This document shows positions 1 through 6,104 of a DNA stretch of 6,882 nucleotides, piece by piece. The position numbers and the translations under genes are program-made. The stretch lies in assembly GCA_007133365.1 (NCBI GenBank), contig SLMV01000038.1:1-6882 (forward strand). The letters are read 5' to 3'. This DNA is from Clostridia bacterium. Lineage in GTDB: Bacteria; Bacillota; Sulfobacillia; SLMV01. The notes below the pieces were generated by a model. It was not told the DNA's origin and made no database searches. It saw nothing but the letters and a program-made list of their open reading frames with translations. Positions within the stretch are counted from its first letter, which is position 1; every line of letters begins with the position of its first letter.

Positions 1-50
1 GATCCGAGCCGCGTATCCTGAGATTTTACGACGAGTGGGGAGGAGATCGG
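1..50 (+). other. Left edge: possible tail of an upstream gene plus the rpiB ribosome binding site
   Basis: Too short to assign. Three readings are possible. Frame 1 stops at TGA 19-21. Frame 2 stays open to TAA 74-76 and would overlap rpiB by 26 bases. Frame 3 is the rpiB frame itself and has no stop back to the window edge; it reads SEPRILRFYDEW, with no ATG, GTG or TTG before 51. SEPRILR faintly recalls the C-terminal part of Sua5/TsaC proteins, which lie near rpiB in Bacillus, but this is too weak for a call. The purine-rich stretch at 37-45 (GGGGAGGAG) is a strong SD six bases or so before ATG 51. Confidence 0.35.
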
Positions 51-548
51 ATGATAGTGGGGACGGCAGTCTTTAAAAAGATGGCGGTTGCGTGCGACCA
101 TGGAGGTTTGGCACTAAAGCCCCATATACTAAAAACATTGAAAGACCTGGGGATCGAGTATTTGGATTTCGGGACGGATTCGATGGAGTCAGTGGATTAC
201 CCAGTTTATGCGAAGCACGTGGGAGAAGCCCTTCATGATCAAAGCGTTGATGGCGGCATCGTCATCTGCGGTAGCGGATTGGGTATTGCCATGGCTGCGA
301 ACAAGATGACAGGTGTCCGTGCTGCCCCTTGCCATACCATTTATGCGGCACGCCTTACGCGTAAGGATAATGATGCGAACGTATTGGCGCTTGGTGCTCG
401 GGTGAGCGCGCCCCATCTGGCACAAGCGATCTTGGAAGCGTTTTGTACGACCCCGTTCGAGGGGGGGCGACATGCTCGCCGGGTGGAGCAGCTGATGAAA
501 CTCGAGTCAAACGATCGAGGAGGGAGCCGAGATGGGGGTCAACGATGA
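51..548 (+). CDS. rpiB: Ribose-5-phosphate isomerase B (RpiB/LacAB family)
   Basis: Cytosolic isomerase expected to interconvert ribose 5-phosphate and ribulose 5-phosphate in the non-oxidative pentose phosphate pathway. Seen: the family N-terminus AVACDHGG (12-19), DYP (49-51), the active-site loop GGIVICGSGLGIAMAANK (68-85) with the catalytic Cys at 73, NDANVLALGARV (107-118), and the phosphate-binding tail FEGGRHARRVE (136-146). ATG 51 is chosen because a GGGGAGGAG SD lies at the right distance; it adds ten residues before Met11, where most homologues would begin. The C-terminus runs about 15 residues past the usual end and overlaps the next gene by 17 bases, so the product is 165 residues against about 150. 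Odd: the residue matching E. coli His99 (in RQHND) is Asp106 here (in RKDND). The substrate is therefore less certain than the family. Next gene is ywlG-like, as in Bacillus. Confidence 0.9.
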   Translation: MIVGTAVFKKMAVACDHGGLALKPHILKTLKDLGIEYLDFGTDSMESVDYPVYAKHVGEALHDQSVDGGIVICGSGLGIAMAANKMTGVRAAPCHTIYAARLTRKDNDANVLALGARVSAPHLAQAILEAFCTTPFEGGRHARRVEQLMKLESNDRGGSRDGGQR

Positions 549-1155
549 ATGTGCTCGCATTCGCGAGGACGTAGCGGACGCAGTTAACTACCTGCTGGCG
601 GTTGCCAAACCAACGGTCGGCAATATTTTTGTGTTGGGGGCCAGCACCAGTGAAGTGCAAGGGAAACGCATCGGTTCCGCGGGAAGTAAAGCGATTGCGC
701 AAGCGGTGGTGGACGTCACAAAGTCCATCTGTGATCGAGCGGGACTTTTCCTTGCCGTTCAGTGCTGTGAGCATCTCAATCGAAGCCTGGTGGTCGAGCG
801 GGCATTGGTGTATCGGGAACGGCTCAATCCGGTTACGGTGATCCCTTCCGAGACCGCCGGTGGAACCATTGCGGTCCGGGCCATGGAGACGTTTGTTGAT
901 CCCGTGGTGGTCGAAGCGATTGAGGCGGATTTGGGGATGGACATCGGCGATACCTTCATTGGCATGCATCTTCGCCGGGTGGCGGTTCCGGTTCGAATGG
1001 CGAAGCGTTCGATTGGTGAAGCGCATCTGACCTTGGCGCGAACACGACCGCCCTTGGTCGGAGGGACACGCGCGGTTTATCCTCGGGACATCTGGCCCAA
1101 GAATCAGGGAACATCGACCGGGGAAAAACCGACGTTACGTCCGGCTGATGCCTAG
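532..1155 (+). CDS. ywlG: YwlG-type conserved protein (DUF436 / TIGR01440), function unknown
   Basis: Conserved cytosolic protein of unknown biochemical role, found mainly in Firmicutes next to rpiB and glyA. Seen: the family hallmarks FVLGASTSEVQGKRIGSAGS (33-52), the Cys-Cys motif AVQCCEHLNRSLVVER (about 75-90), DPVVVEAIEADLGMDIGDT (123-141), IGMHLRRVAVPVR (about 143-155), and the closing IGEAHLTLARTRPPLVGG (about 162-179). The start at ATG 532 is backed by GAGGAGGGAG at 517-526, inside the end of rpiB; the 17-base overlap suggests translational coupling. The protein has 207 residues. The last 25 or so (from PRDIWPKNQG) are polar, go beyond the usual family end and look disordered. The paired Cys and His-rich strands suggest a binding or catalytic site, but no reaction is established, and none is claimed. 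The partner genes glyA and upp, usually next, are not here. Confidence 0.93.
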   Translation: MGVNDECARIREDVADAVNYLLAVAKPTVGNIFVLGASTSEVQGKRIGSAGSKAIAQAVVDVTKSICDRAGLFLAVQCCEHLNRSLVVERALVYRERLNPVTVIPSETAGGTIAVRAMETFVDPVVVEAIEADLGMDIGDTFIGMHLRRVAVPVRMAKRSIGEAHLTLARTRPPLVGGTRAVYPRDIWPKNQGTSTGEKPTLRPADA

Positions 1156-1162
1156 GACTGAA

Positions 1163-1181
1163 GACGCGTCAATGATACAAT
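1163..1181 (+). promoter_or_regulatory. Candidate extended -10 promoter for wecA-wecB (and perhaps atp genes)
   Basis: The gap 1156-1219 contains TGATACAAT at 1173-1181: TG, one base, then TACAAT, one mismatch from the consensus TATAAT. This is an extended -10 pattern. A good -35 is missing; TAGGAC at 1153-1158 (17-base spacing) matches TTGACA at only two positions. The perfect palindrome GACGCGTC (1163-1170) lies just upstream of the -10 and could be an operator half or chance. This is the longest complete gap between genes in the window together with the one before atpG, so it is the likeliest internal transcription start. Confidence 0.35.
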
Positions 1182-1213
1182 GCAAGTAGCTATGGTTTGG
1201 ACCGCTCGATGAA

Positions 1214-1222
1214 GGGAGGATG
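1214..1222 (+). promoter_or_regulatory. SD abutting the wecA start codon
   Basis: GGGAGG (1214-1219) is followed without spacing by ATG (1220-1222). Normal spacing is about 5-9 bases. No ATG, GTG or TTG lies in frame upstream before the TAG at 1187. A normally spaced start would be the ATT codon at 1229, a rare initiator. Either initiation here is weak, or it uses the upstream part of the purine run (GAAGGG, 1211-1216). Confidence 0.5.
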
Positions 1223-2260
1223 GGCCCAATTTACACGTTTTTTCCTTTTTTGGTGTCTTGTTTATTGGCTCTAACCCTGACGCCACTGGTTCGCCGCTTA
1301 GCCATTGGGCTCAATTGTTGGGATCAACCGGTGGACCGAAGCGTGCATTCAAACCCGGTTCCTTTCTTGGGTGGCCTCGCCATATACGGGGCGTTCGCCG
1401 TTACTGCGGCGTTGTTTTTGGACCTCAATGAGCCGACCGTTCAAGGGCTTCTAATCGGCGGTGCTTTCATTGTTTTGTTGGGTGTGGTCGATGATCTTTT
1501 TCGTTTGCCGGCGTGGGCCAAGCTCGTCGGTCAAATAGTGGGTGCTCTCATTTTAGTCAGCTATGGGATTCAAATTGATCGGCTTTCCAACCCCTGGGGG
1601 GGATTTGTTTATTTTAATCATTGGAGCATCCCGTTCACCGTGCTTTGGGTGGTGGCGTTTACGAACTCGCTCAACTTTATCGACGGGTTGGATGGATTGG
1701 CAGCCGGCGTTGCGGTCATTGCATCCGTAAGCCTTTTGACGGTGGGCATTCAAACCGGACAGCCGGTGATTGCCGTTTATCTCACGGCACTGGTCGGCGG
1801 GGCGGCTTTAGGATTTTTGCCTTACAATTTTAATCCGGCCAAGATCTTTATGGGCGATGCGGGCGCCATGTTCTTAGGTTTTGCCTTGGCGACGATTTCC
1901 GTGGCCGGTACCCTAAAAAGCACGGCCGCGATCGCGTTGGGCATTCCGGTATTGGCGTTGGGGCTTCCCCTCATGGATGCTTTGTTTGCCGTGGTTCGCC
2001 GGTATCGTAACGGTCAGGCGATTTACAAACCGGACCGCGGACACGTTCATCATCGATTGTTGCAGTTAGGACTGAACCAGCGAGAGGTCGTTTTGCTGAT
2101 GTACGGGATCAGCGGTTGGATGGGAATTAGCGCCATGGCCTTGGCCAATTTACGACTCGGGCCGGGGTTGGGCGTTATTATGTTTGCTTTCATTTCGTTC
2201 TATTTTGGAGCGAAAAAATTCGGTGTATTGGATGGGGAACGGAGAGAACATACCCGGTGA
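1220..2260 (+). CDS. wecA: Undecaprenyl-phosphate GlcNAc-1-phosphate transferase (WecA/TagO, MraY superfamily)
   Basis: Integral membrane enzyme expected to transfer GlcNAc-1-phosphate from UDP-GlcNAc to undecaprenyl phosphate, the first step of teichoic-acid linkage units and similar wall polymers. Seen: about ten hydrophobic helices; the substrate loop DRSVHSNPVPFLGGLAIY (39-56); the Mg-binding pair Asp91-Asp92 in GVVDDLFRLPAW; NSLNFIDGLDGLAAG (149-163); FNPAKIFMGDAGAMFLG (204-220) with Asp213; and the cytosolic His motif RGHVHHRLLQLG (273-284). These separate it from MraY proper and fit the WecA/TagO branch. At 346 residues the length is normal. ATG 1220 is the first start after an in-frame TAG (1187-1189), but the SD GGGAGG (1214-1219) directly abuts it. 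Later starts (TTG 1250, GTG 1253) would cut into the first helix. The stop overlaps wecB by 4 bases (GTGA), indicating co-translation. The true sugar could be another HexNAc. Confidence 0.92.
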   Translation: MGPIYTFFPFLVSCLLALTLTPLVRRLAIGLNCWDQPVDRSVHSNPVPFLGGLAIYGAFAVTAALFLDLNEPTVQGLLIGGAFIVLLGVVDDLFRLPAWAKLVGQIVGALILVSYGIQIDRLSNPWGGFVYFNHWSIPFTVLWVVAFTNSLNFIDGLDGLAAGVAVIASVSLLTVGIQTGQPVIAVYLTALVGGAALGFLPYNFNPAKIFMGDAGAMFLGFALATISVAGTLKSTAAIALGIPVLALGLPLMDALFAVVRRYRNGQAIYKPDRGHVHHRLLQLGLNQREVVLLMYGISGWMGISAMALANLRLGPGLGVIMFAFISFYFGAKKFGVLDGERREHTR

Positions 2261-3459
2261 GTCGAATTCGCGTGATCTGTACTTTTGGCACTCGGCCGGA
2301 GGCTATCAAGATGGCCCCGGTCATCAAAGCACTTCAAAAACGATCACATCTATTCGATGTGGTGACCGTGGTGACAGGGCAACACCGTGAGATGTTACGG
2401 CAAGTGCTGGGCCTTTTTGATATCGTTCCAGATGATGATCTGGATATTATGAGGGAAACACAAAGTTTGACCGATATTACCACCCGCTGTCTCGTCGGTC
2501 TGGAATCCGTGTTTTTTGGATACCAGCCGGACCTGGTCTTTGTGCACGGTGATACGACCACCACGTTGGCGGCCGCTCTCGCGGCCTACTACCAGCAGAT
2601 CCCGGTAGGTCATGTCGAGGCCGGCCTCCGCACTTATGATCGCTACCAACCGTTTCCCGAGGAAATGAACCGGGTGTTGACGGATCATCTTTCGGAACTG
2701 CATTTTGCGCCGACATGGAGCAATCAGCAGCAGCTTGAAAAGGAAGGGGCAAAGCGGGATACTATTTTTGTGACCGGAAATACGGCGATTGATGCTCTGC
2801 TTGCCATCACATCCCCGGATCATCCGTTTACTCACGATAGTTTGCGCGCCCGGCCCTGGAAAGATCGTGCACTGATTCTTTGCGATGTGCATCGGCGGGA
2901 GAATTTCGGTCGTCCGTTGAGCCAGATTGCCCGAGGATTAAGGCGTTTGGTGGCGGCGCATCCGGATAGCTATCTGGTTCTTTCGGTGCACCCCAATCCG
3001 GCAGTCCGAGAGGTTATGGAGTCCGTTTTCTCGTCGCAGGAACGGGTGTTGAAGATCGCCCCATTGGATTATGCGGATTGGGCAAACCTTATGAATCAGG
3101 CCCGGTTCATCGTAACGGATTCCGGGGGATTGCAAGAAGAAGCCCCGGCCCTGGGGGTGCCCGTGCTGTTGGCCCGGAAGAAGACGGAACGACCGGAGGC
3201 CGTCGCGGCGGGTACCGTTAAATTGGTTGGGACCGATGAGCAGGCCGTTTTTGATATGGGGGCACGTCTTTTGACGGAGGACTCCCTACATAAGGCAATG
3301 GCGAGTCGCCGGAATCCTTACGGTGATGGTCGGGCAGCCGATCGCATCGTTCAGGCGGTGGCTTGGTATTGGGGGAAGGGCGAAAGGCCGTTGCCACCAT
3401 TTAGTGATAGTCCGGGAAGCCCCTCGGAGGATCTTGACAGTTCGGGAGCGCTTCCCTAA
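2257..3459 (+). CDS. wecB: UDP-N-acetylglucosamine 2-epimerase, non-hydrolysing
   Basis: Cytosolic enzyme that interconverts UDP-GlcNAc and UDP-ManNAc; UDP-ManNAc feeds linkage units and other wall polysaccharides begun by the WecA product. Seen: GTRPEAIKMAPVI (11-23), GQHREML (41-47), FVHGDTTTTLAAALAA (95-110) with Asp99, HVEAGLRT (119-126) with Glu121, PFPEEMNRVLTDHLS (132-146) with Glu135, VTGNTAIDAL (172-181), HRREN (212-216) with His212, TDSGGLQEEAPALGVPVLL (287-305) and ERPEAVAAGTVKLVG (311-325). Asp99, Glu121, Glu135 and His212 line up with E. coli WecB Asp95, Glu117, Glu131 and His213. Start GTG 2257 is set by homology and the GTGA overlap with wecA; GGAGAG lies about ten bases upstream. 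It is 400 residues, about 20-25 longer than usual, through a Pro/Ser/Asp-rich tail. atpF follows after 26 bases. Confidence 0.96.
   Translation: MSRIRVICTFGTRPEAIKMAPVIKALQKRSHLFDVVTVVTGQHREMLRQVLGLFDIVPDDDLDIMRETQSLTDITTRCLVGLESVFFGYQPDLVFVHGDTTTTLAAALAAYYQQIPVGHVEAGLRTYDRYQPFPEEMNRVLTDHLSELHFAPTWSNQQQLEKEGAKRDTIFVTGNTAIDALLAITSPDHPFTHDSLRARPWKDRALILCDVHRRENFGRPLSQIARGLRRLVAAHPDSYLVLSVHPNPAVREVMESVFSSQERVLKIAPLDYADWANLMNQARFIVTDSGGLQEEAPALGVPVLLARKKTERPEAVAAGTVKLVGTDEQAVFDMGARLLTEDSLHKAMASRRNPYGDGRAADRIVQAVAWYWGKGERPLPPFSDSPGSPSEDLDSSGALP
3414..3456 (+). other. Stem-loop at the 3' end of wecB
   Basis: GGGAAGC (3414-3420) is perfectly complementary to GCTTCCC (3450-3456); CCC (3421-3423) and GGG (3444-3446) can extend the stem across a 3-base bulge. 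The structure ends exactly at the wecB stop TAA (3457-3459). No T-run follows, so a classical intrinsic terminator is unlikely. A perfect TTGACA -35 box (3434-3439) lies in the loop, but the best -10 (CCTAAT, 3455-3460) has only a 15-base spacer and a 4/6 match, so a promoter here is doubtful. It could mark RNA processing between the wec and atp parts of a shared transcript, or be codon-constrained chance. Confidence 0.35.
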
Positions 3460-3485
3460 TCGTTACAGGCGGGAGGTTTTGGACC

Positions 3486-3968
3486 GTGGAGCATCTTATC
3501 GAATATGTGGTATTTTGGGTGAATGCCGCTTTGATCGTTGCGCTGGCCGTTTATTATGGGCGAAAGCCCGTCACACGGTTGGTCAAAAACTATAACGAGC
3601 GGGTGGAGGCGAGTATCGAGCGAGCGGAAGCGAATCGTCGGGAAGCAGAAGACGAACGCAATAACTGGCAAGAGCGCTGGCGTGAAATTGGGGATGAAGC
3701 GGATCAAATTGTCGATCGGGCCCAGGACGTAAGTGAGCGCCAAAGGCGCGAGATTATCGAACAAGGAGCCGCCGAAGAAGAGCATTTACGAAATCGAGTT
3801 CGCACTGCCATCCAACGTGATCGCGACCGCGCCCTTCAGTCGTTGCGTCATGAAGTTTCCCAGTTACTAATCGATTCCGTGGCGTCGGGCATGTCCCGGG
3901 TCGTGACTCCAGGTGATCACGAGCGTTTGGCAAATGAATTCATATCTGAAGTGGGCGATTGGAAATGA
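3486..3968 (+). CDS. atpF: F1Fo ATP synthase subunit b
   Basis: Peripheral-stalk subunit that ties F1 to the membrane sector; works as a dimer anchored by one N-terminal helix. Seen: a single hydrophobic segment at about residues 7-25, then RKPVTRLVKNYNERVEASIE (26-45) at the membrane exit, then a long charged, Ala/Glu/Arg-rich coiled coil (about 35-120) and a C-terminal region that binds delta (about 120-160). At 160 residues it has normal length. Start GTG 3486 follows GGGAGGT (3471-3477) with eight bases between. It ends in an ATGA overlap with atpH. In nearly all bacteria atpB (a) and atpE (c) come right before this gene; here wecB does. The sequence is divergent, and the call leans on the fold pattern plus the following atpH-atpA-atpG, which make it secure. 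Confidence 0.92.
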   Translation: MEHLIEYVVFWVNAALIVALAVYYGRKPVTRLVKNYNERVEASIERAEANRREAEDERNNWQERWREIGDEADQIVDRAQDVSERQRREIIEQGAAEEEHLRNRVRTAIQRDRDRALQSLRHEVSQLLIDSVASGMSRVVTPGDHERLANEFISEVGDWK

Positions 3969-4504
3969 GCACTGCGGTAACACGGTATGCAGACGTTTTA
4001 TACGAACTGGCTCGAGAGCGGGATGGACTCCAAGATATTTCTTCCAACCTCGAGACCCTTCAGGCCTTATTGGACGAAAGTGACATTTTTCGCACGATAT
4101 GGCTTCATCCGGTTCTTGATGCCGAACTAAAAAAGAAGATGTTGGAGCCGGCTTTGACACCTTACCTCTCATCGTTGGCGTGGGATTTTCTCCGATTATT
4201 AATGGATCGTAGCCGTGAGGCCCTATTGTTGGAATTGGGGCCGGTGTTTGAGGATCGGATCCGAAAGGCCCGCGGCATCACCCGGGCGGAGGTCTTCTCG
4301 CCCAAAACACTGCCGGAGGGATTTGACGAGCGACTGAGTCAGGCCTTGACCGATTTAGGTTTCGGCCAGATTGTGGTGGAAGAACGGTTGGACCCGGCGC
4401 TCTTGGGTGGGATCATGGTGCGGATCGGAGACCGGAAAATCGATGGGACCCTACGGCGTCGCCTACAAGAGATGGAAGGACTTTTGACCGGCGGCGACGT
4501 TTAA
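3965..4504 (+). CDS. atpH: F1Fo ATP synthase subunit delta
   Basis: Links the top of the F1 head to the b-subunit stalk (OSCP homologue). Seen: the N-terminal helical domain beginning STAVTRYADVLYELARERDG, with the usual RYA motif at 7-9, and the C-terminal family signature LLGGIMVRIGDRKIDGTLRR (145-164). At 179 residues the length is typical. ATG 3965 is preferred over the in-frame TTG at 3959: it gives a 4-base ATGA overlap with the atpF stop and matches the family start. There is little SD upstream, so translation probably depends on coupling from atpF. A 32-base gap then leads to atpA. Confidence 0.94.
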   Translation: MSTAVTRYADVLYELARERDGLQDISSNLETLQALLDESDIFRTIWLHPVLDAELKKKMLEPALTPYLSSLAWDFLRLLMDRSREALLLELGPVFEDRIRKARGITRAEVFSPKTLPEGFDERLSQALTDLGFGQIVVEERLDPALLGGIMVRIGDRKIDGTLRRRLQEMEGLLTGGDV

Positions 4505-4522
4505 ACATGTTGTTTTAGTGAG

Positions 4523-4539
4523 AGAGGTGACGGTAGTTG
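4523..4539 (+). promoter_or_regulatory. Ribosome binding site deciding the TTG start of atpA
   Basis: AGAGGTGA (4523-4530) is followed six bases later by TTG at 4537-4539. Together with homology of the N-terminus (SVRIDEISALLRQQLESY) it fixes a TTG start. No ATG or GTG in this frame fits better. Confidence 0.8.
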
Positions 4540-6084
4540 AGCGTTAGGATTGATGAAATTAGTGCCTTACTACGCCAGCAGTTGGAAAGTTATCAAGTCA
4601 AGCTGGACGTTGACAATGTCGGAACGGTCATCGAAGTGGCCGACGGGGTGGCATCGGTTCATGGTTTGGGCGATGCTATGGCCGGTGAGCTCCTTCAGTT
4701 TGATACCGGGGTTTACGGTATGGTATTTAACTTAGAAGAGGATTCGGTCGGCGTTGTCATTCTCGGTGAGTTTTCGGACATCCAATCGGGTGACGAGGTT
4801 CGTACGACGGGGCGAATCGTGGAAGTGCCCGTGGGGGATGCGCTTTTGGGTCGCGTGGTGGATTCGTTGGGCCTGCCCCTAGATGGTGAAGGACCCATCG
4901 CCAGCGAGAAGACCCGACCCGCCGAGATCAAAGCGCCTGGTGTTATTTTCCGGCAGGAAGTGGATACACCGCTTCAAACCGGCCTTAAAGCAGTGGATTC
5001 TTTGATTCCGATCGGACGCGGTCAGCGTGAGCTGATCATCGGGGATCGTCAAACGGGGAAGACGGCCCTCCTGTTGGATACGATTATCAATCAAAAGGAC
5101 TCCGATGTCCTTTGTGTCTATGTCGCGATCGGGCAAAAGGCGAGTACCGTGGCATCGGTTGTCGATACCTTAAAGCGATATGGCGCGATGGATTACACCG
5201 TGGTCGTCGCGGCCACCGCATCCCAGCCGGCACCCCAACTTTACATTGCGCCCTATACCGGTTGTGCCATTGCGGAACATTTCATGTACGAGGAAAACCG
5301 CGATGTTGTGGTCATGTACGATGACTTAACCAAACACGCTTGGGCCTATCGCGAAATGTCGTTGTTGATGCGACGCCCGCCCGGTCGTGAGGCTTACCCG
5401 GGCGATGTGTTCTATCTTCACTCGCGCTTATTGGAACGTGCGGCTAAACTAAATGAAGAAACCATGGGTGGGGGGTCCTTGACCGCGCTACCGATTGTGG
5501 AAACAGCCGGCGGTGACATCAGTGCCTACATTCCCACCAACCTGATTTCCATTACCGACGGTCAGATCTTTTTGGAAACGGACCTCTTTAACGCGGGGAT
5601 CCGGCCCGCCATTGCTGTGGGACGGTCCGTCTCCCGTGTTGGAGGCGCGGCACAGATTAAAGCGATGAAGCGGGTTGCCGGACGTCTGCGCTTGGATCTT
5701 AGCCAATATCGCGAGCTCCAGGCGTTTGCCCAGTTTGGGTCGGATCTTGATAAGGCTACCCAAACACGTTTGGCTCGAGGAGAACGAATCACCGAAATTC
5801 TCAAGCAGGGCGAGCGCGTGCCCATGCCGGTGGAAGAACAGGTCCTAAGTATTTATTTGGCCGTCAACGGTTGGCTTGATGACATTAAGACGGCCGACGC
5901 CGGCGATTTTGTCGCCGACTTCCTCGACCACGTCAAACAGCTTCACGAGCCATTCATCGAAAGACTTCGTGAATCGGGCGAATTGACGGATGAGGATGCA
6001 AGCGAACTCGATGAAATAATTGAAACCTTTAAGGATGACCATTTAGACCGCGAGGAGCTCAAGGATGCGGATCGTGCGTCGTAA
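4537..6084 (+). CDS. atpA: F1Fo ATP synthase subunit alpha
   Basis: Non-catalytic nucleotide-binding subunit; three alternate with beta in the F1 head. Domains: N-terminal beta-barrel (about 25-95), nucleotide-binding domain (about 96-375) and C-terminal helical domain. Seen: Walker A GDRQTGKT (169-176), GQKASTVA (199-206), the Walker B region VVVMYDDLTKHAWAYREMS (257-275), RRPPGREAYPGDVFYLHSRL (279-298), the alpha/beta signature PAIAVGRSVS (357-366) and the arginine finger Arg367 in SRVGGAAQIKAM. The Q of Walker A (GDRQTGKT rather than a GGAGVGKT loop) marks alpha rather than beta. It has 515 residues, some 13 more than usual, owing to a charged, acidic tail after FKDD. Start is TTG 4537 with AGAGGTGA six bases upstream. 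It lies 32 bases after atpH and 64 bases before atpG. Confidence 0.99.
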   Translation: MSVRIDEISALLRQQLESYQVKLDVDNVGTVIEVADGVASVHGLGDAMAGELLQFDTGVYGMVFNLEEDSVGVVILGEFSDIQSGDEVRTTGRIVEVPVGDALLGRVVDSLGLPLDGEGPIASEKTRPAEIKAPGVIFRQEVDTPLQTGLKAVDSLIPIGRGQRELIIGDRQTGKTALLLDTIINQKDSDVLCVYVAIGQKASTVASVVDTLKRYGAMDYTVVVAATASQPAPQLYIAPYTGCAIAEHFMYEENRDVVVMYDDLTKHAWAYREMSLLMRRPPGREAYPGDVFYLHSRLLERAAKLNEETMGGGSLTALPIVETAGGDISAYIPTNLISITDGQIFLETDLFNAGIRPAIAVGRSVSRVGGAAQIKAMKRVAGRLRLDLSQYRELQAFAQFGSDLDKATQTRLARGERITEILKQGERVPMPVEEQVLSIYLAVNGWLDDIKTADAGDFVADFLDHVKQLHEPFIERLRESGELTDEDASELDEIIETFKDDHLDREELKDADRAS

Positions 6085-6104
6085 GGCGGGCAACTTGATG
6101 GATG

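Noticed and set aside
355..1026. 223-codon open frame on the - strand
   Set aside because: Antisense to well-supported rpiB and DUF436 genes; its translation is rich in His/Arg with no family pattern, and the + strand proteins match known families throughout.
1192..1212. Six-codon mini-frame (MVWTAR) ending just before the wecA SD
   Set aside because: It has only a weak SD (AAGTAG) and no repeated or rare codons that would point to attenuation; most likely chance.
1156..1219. Possible terminator after the DUF436 gene
   Set aside because: No stem longer than the 8-base GACGCGTC palindrome and no T-run follows, so no terminator is claimed.
4504..4511. Palindrome AACATGTT between atpH and atpA
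   Set aside because: Eight bases in an AT-rich gap is easily chance; no second copy nearby and no associated promoter.
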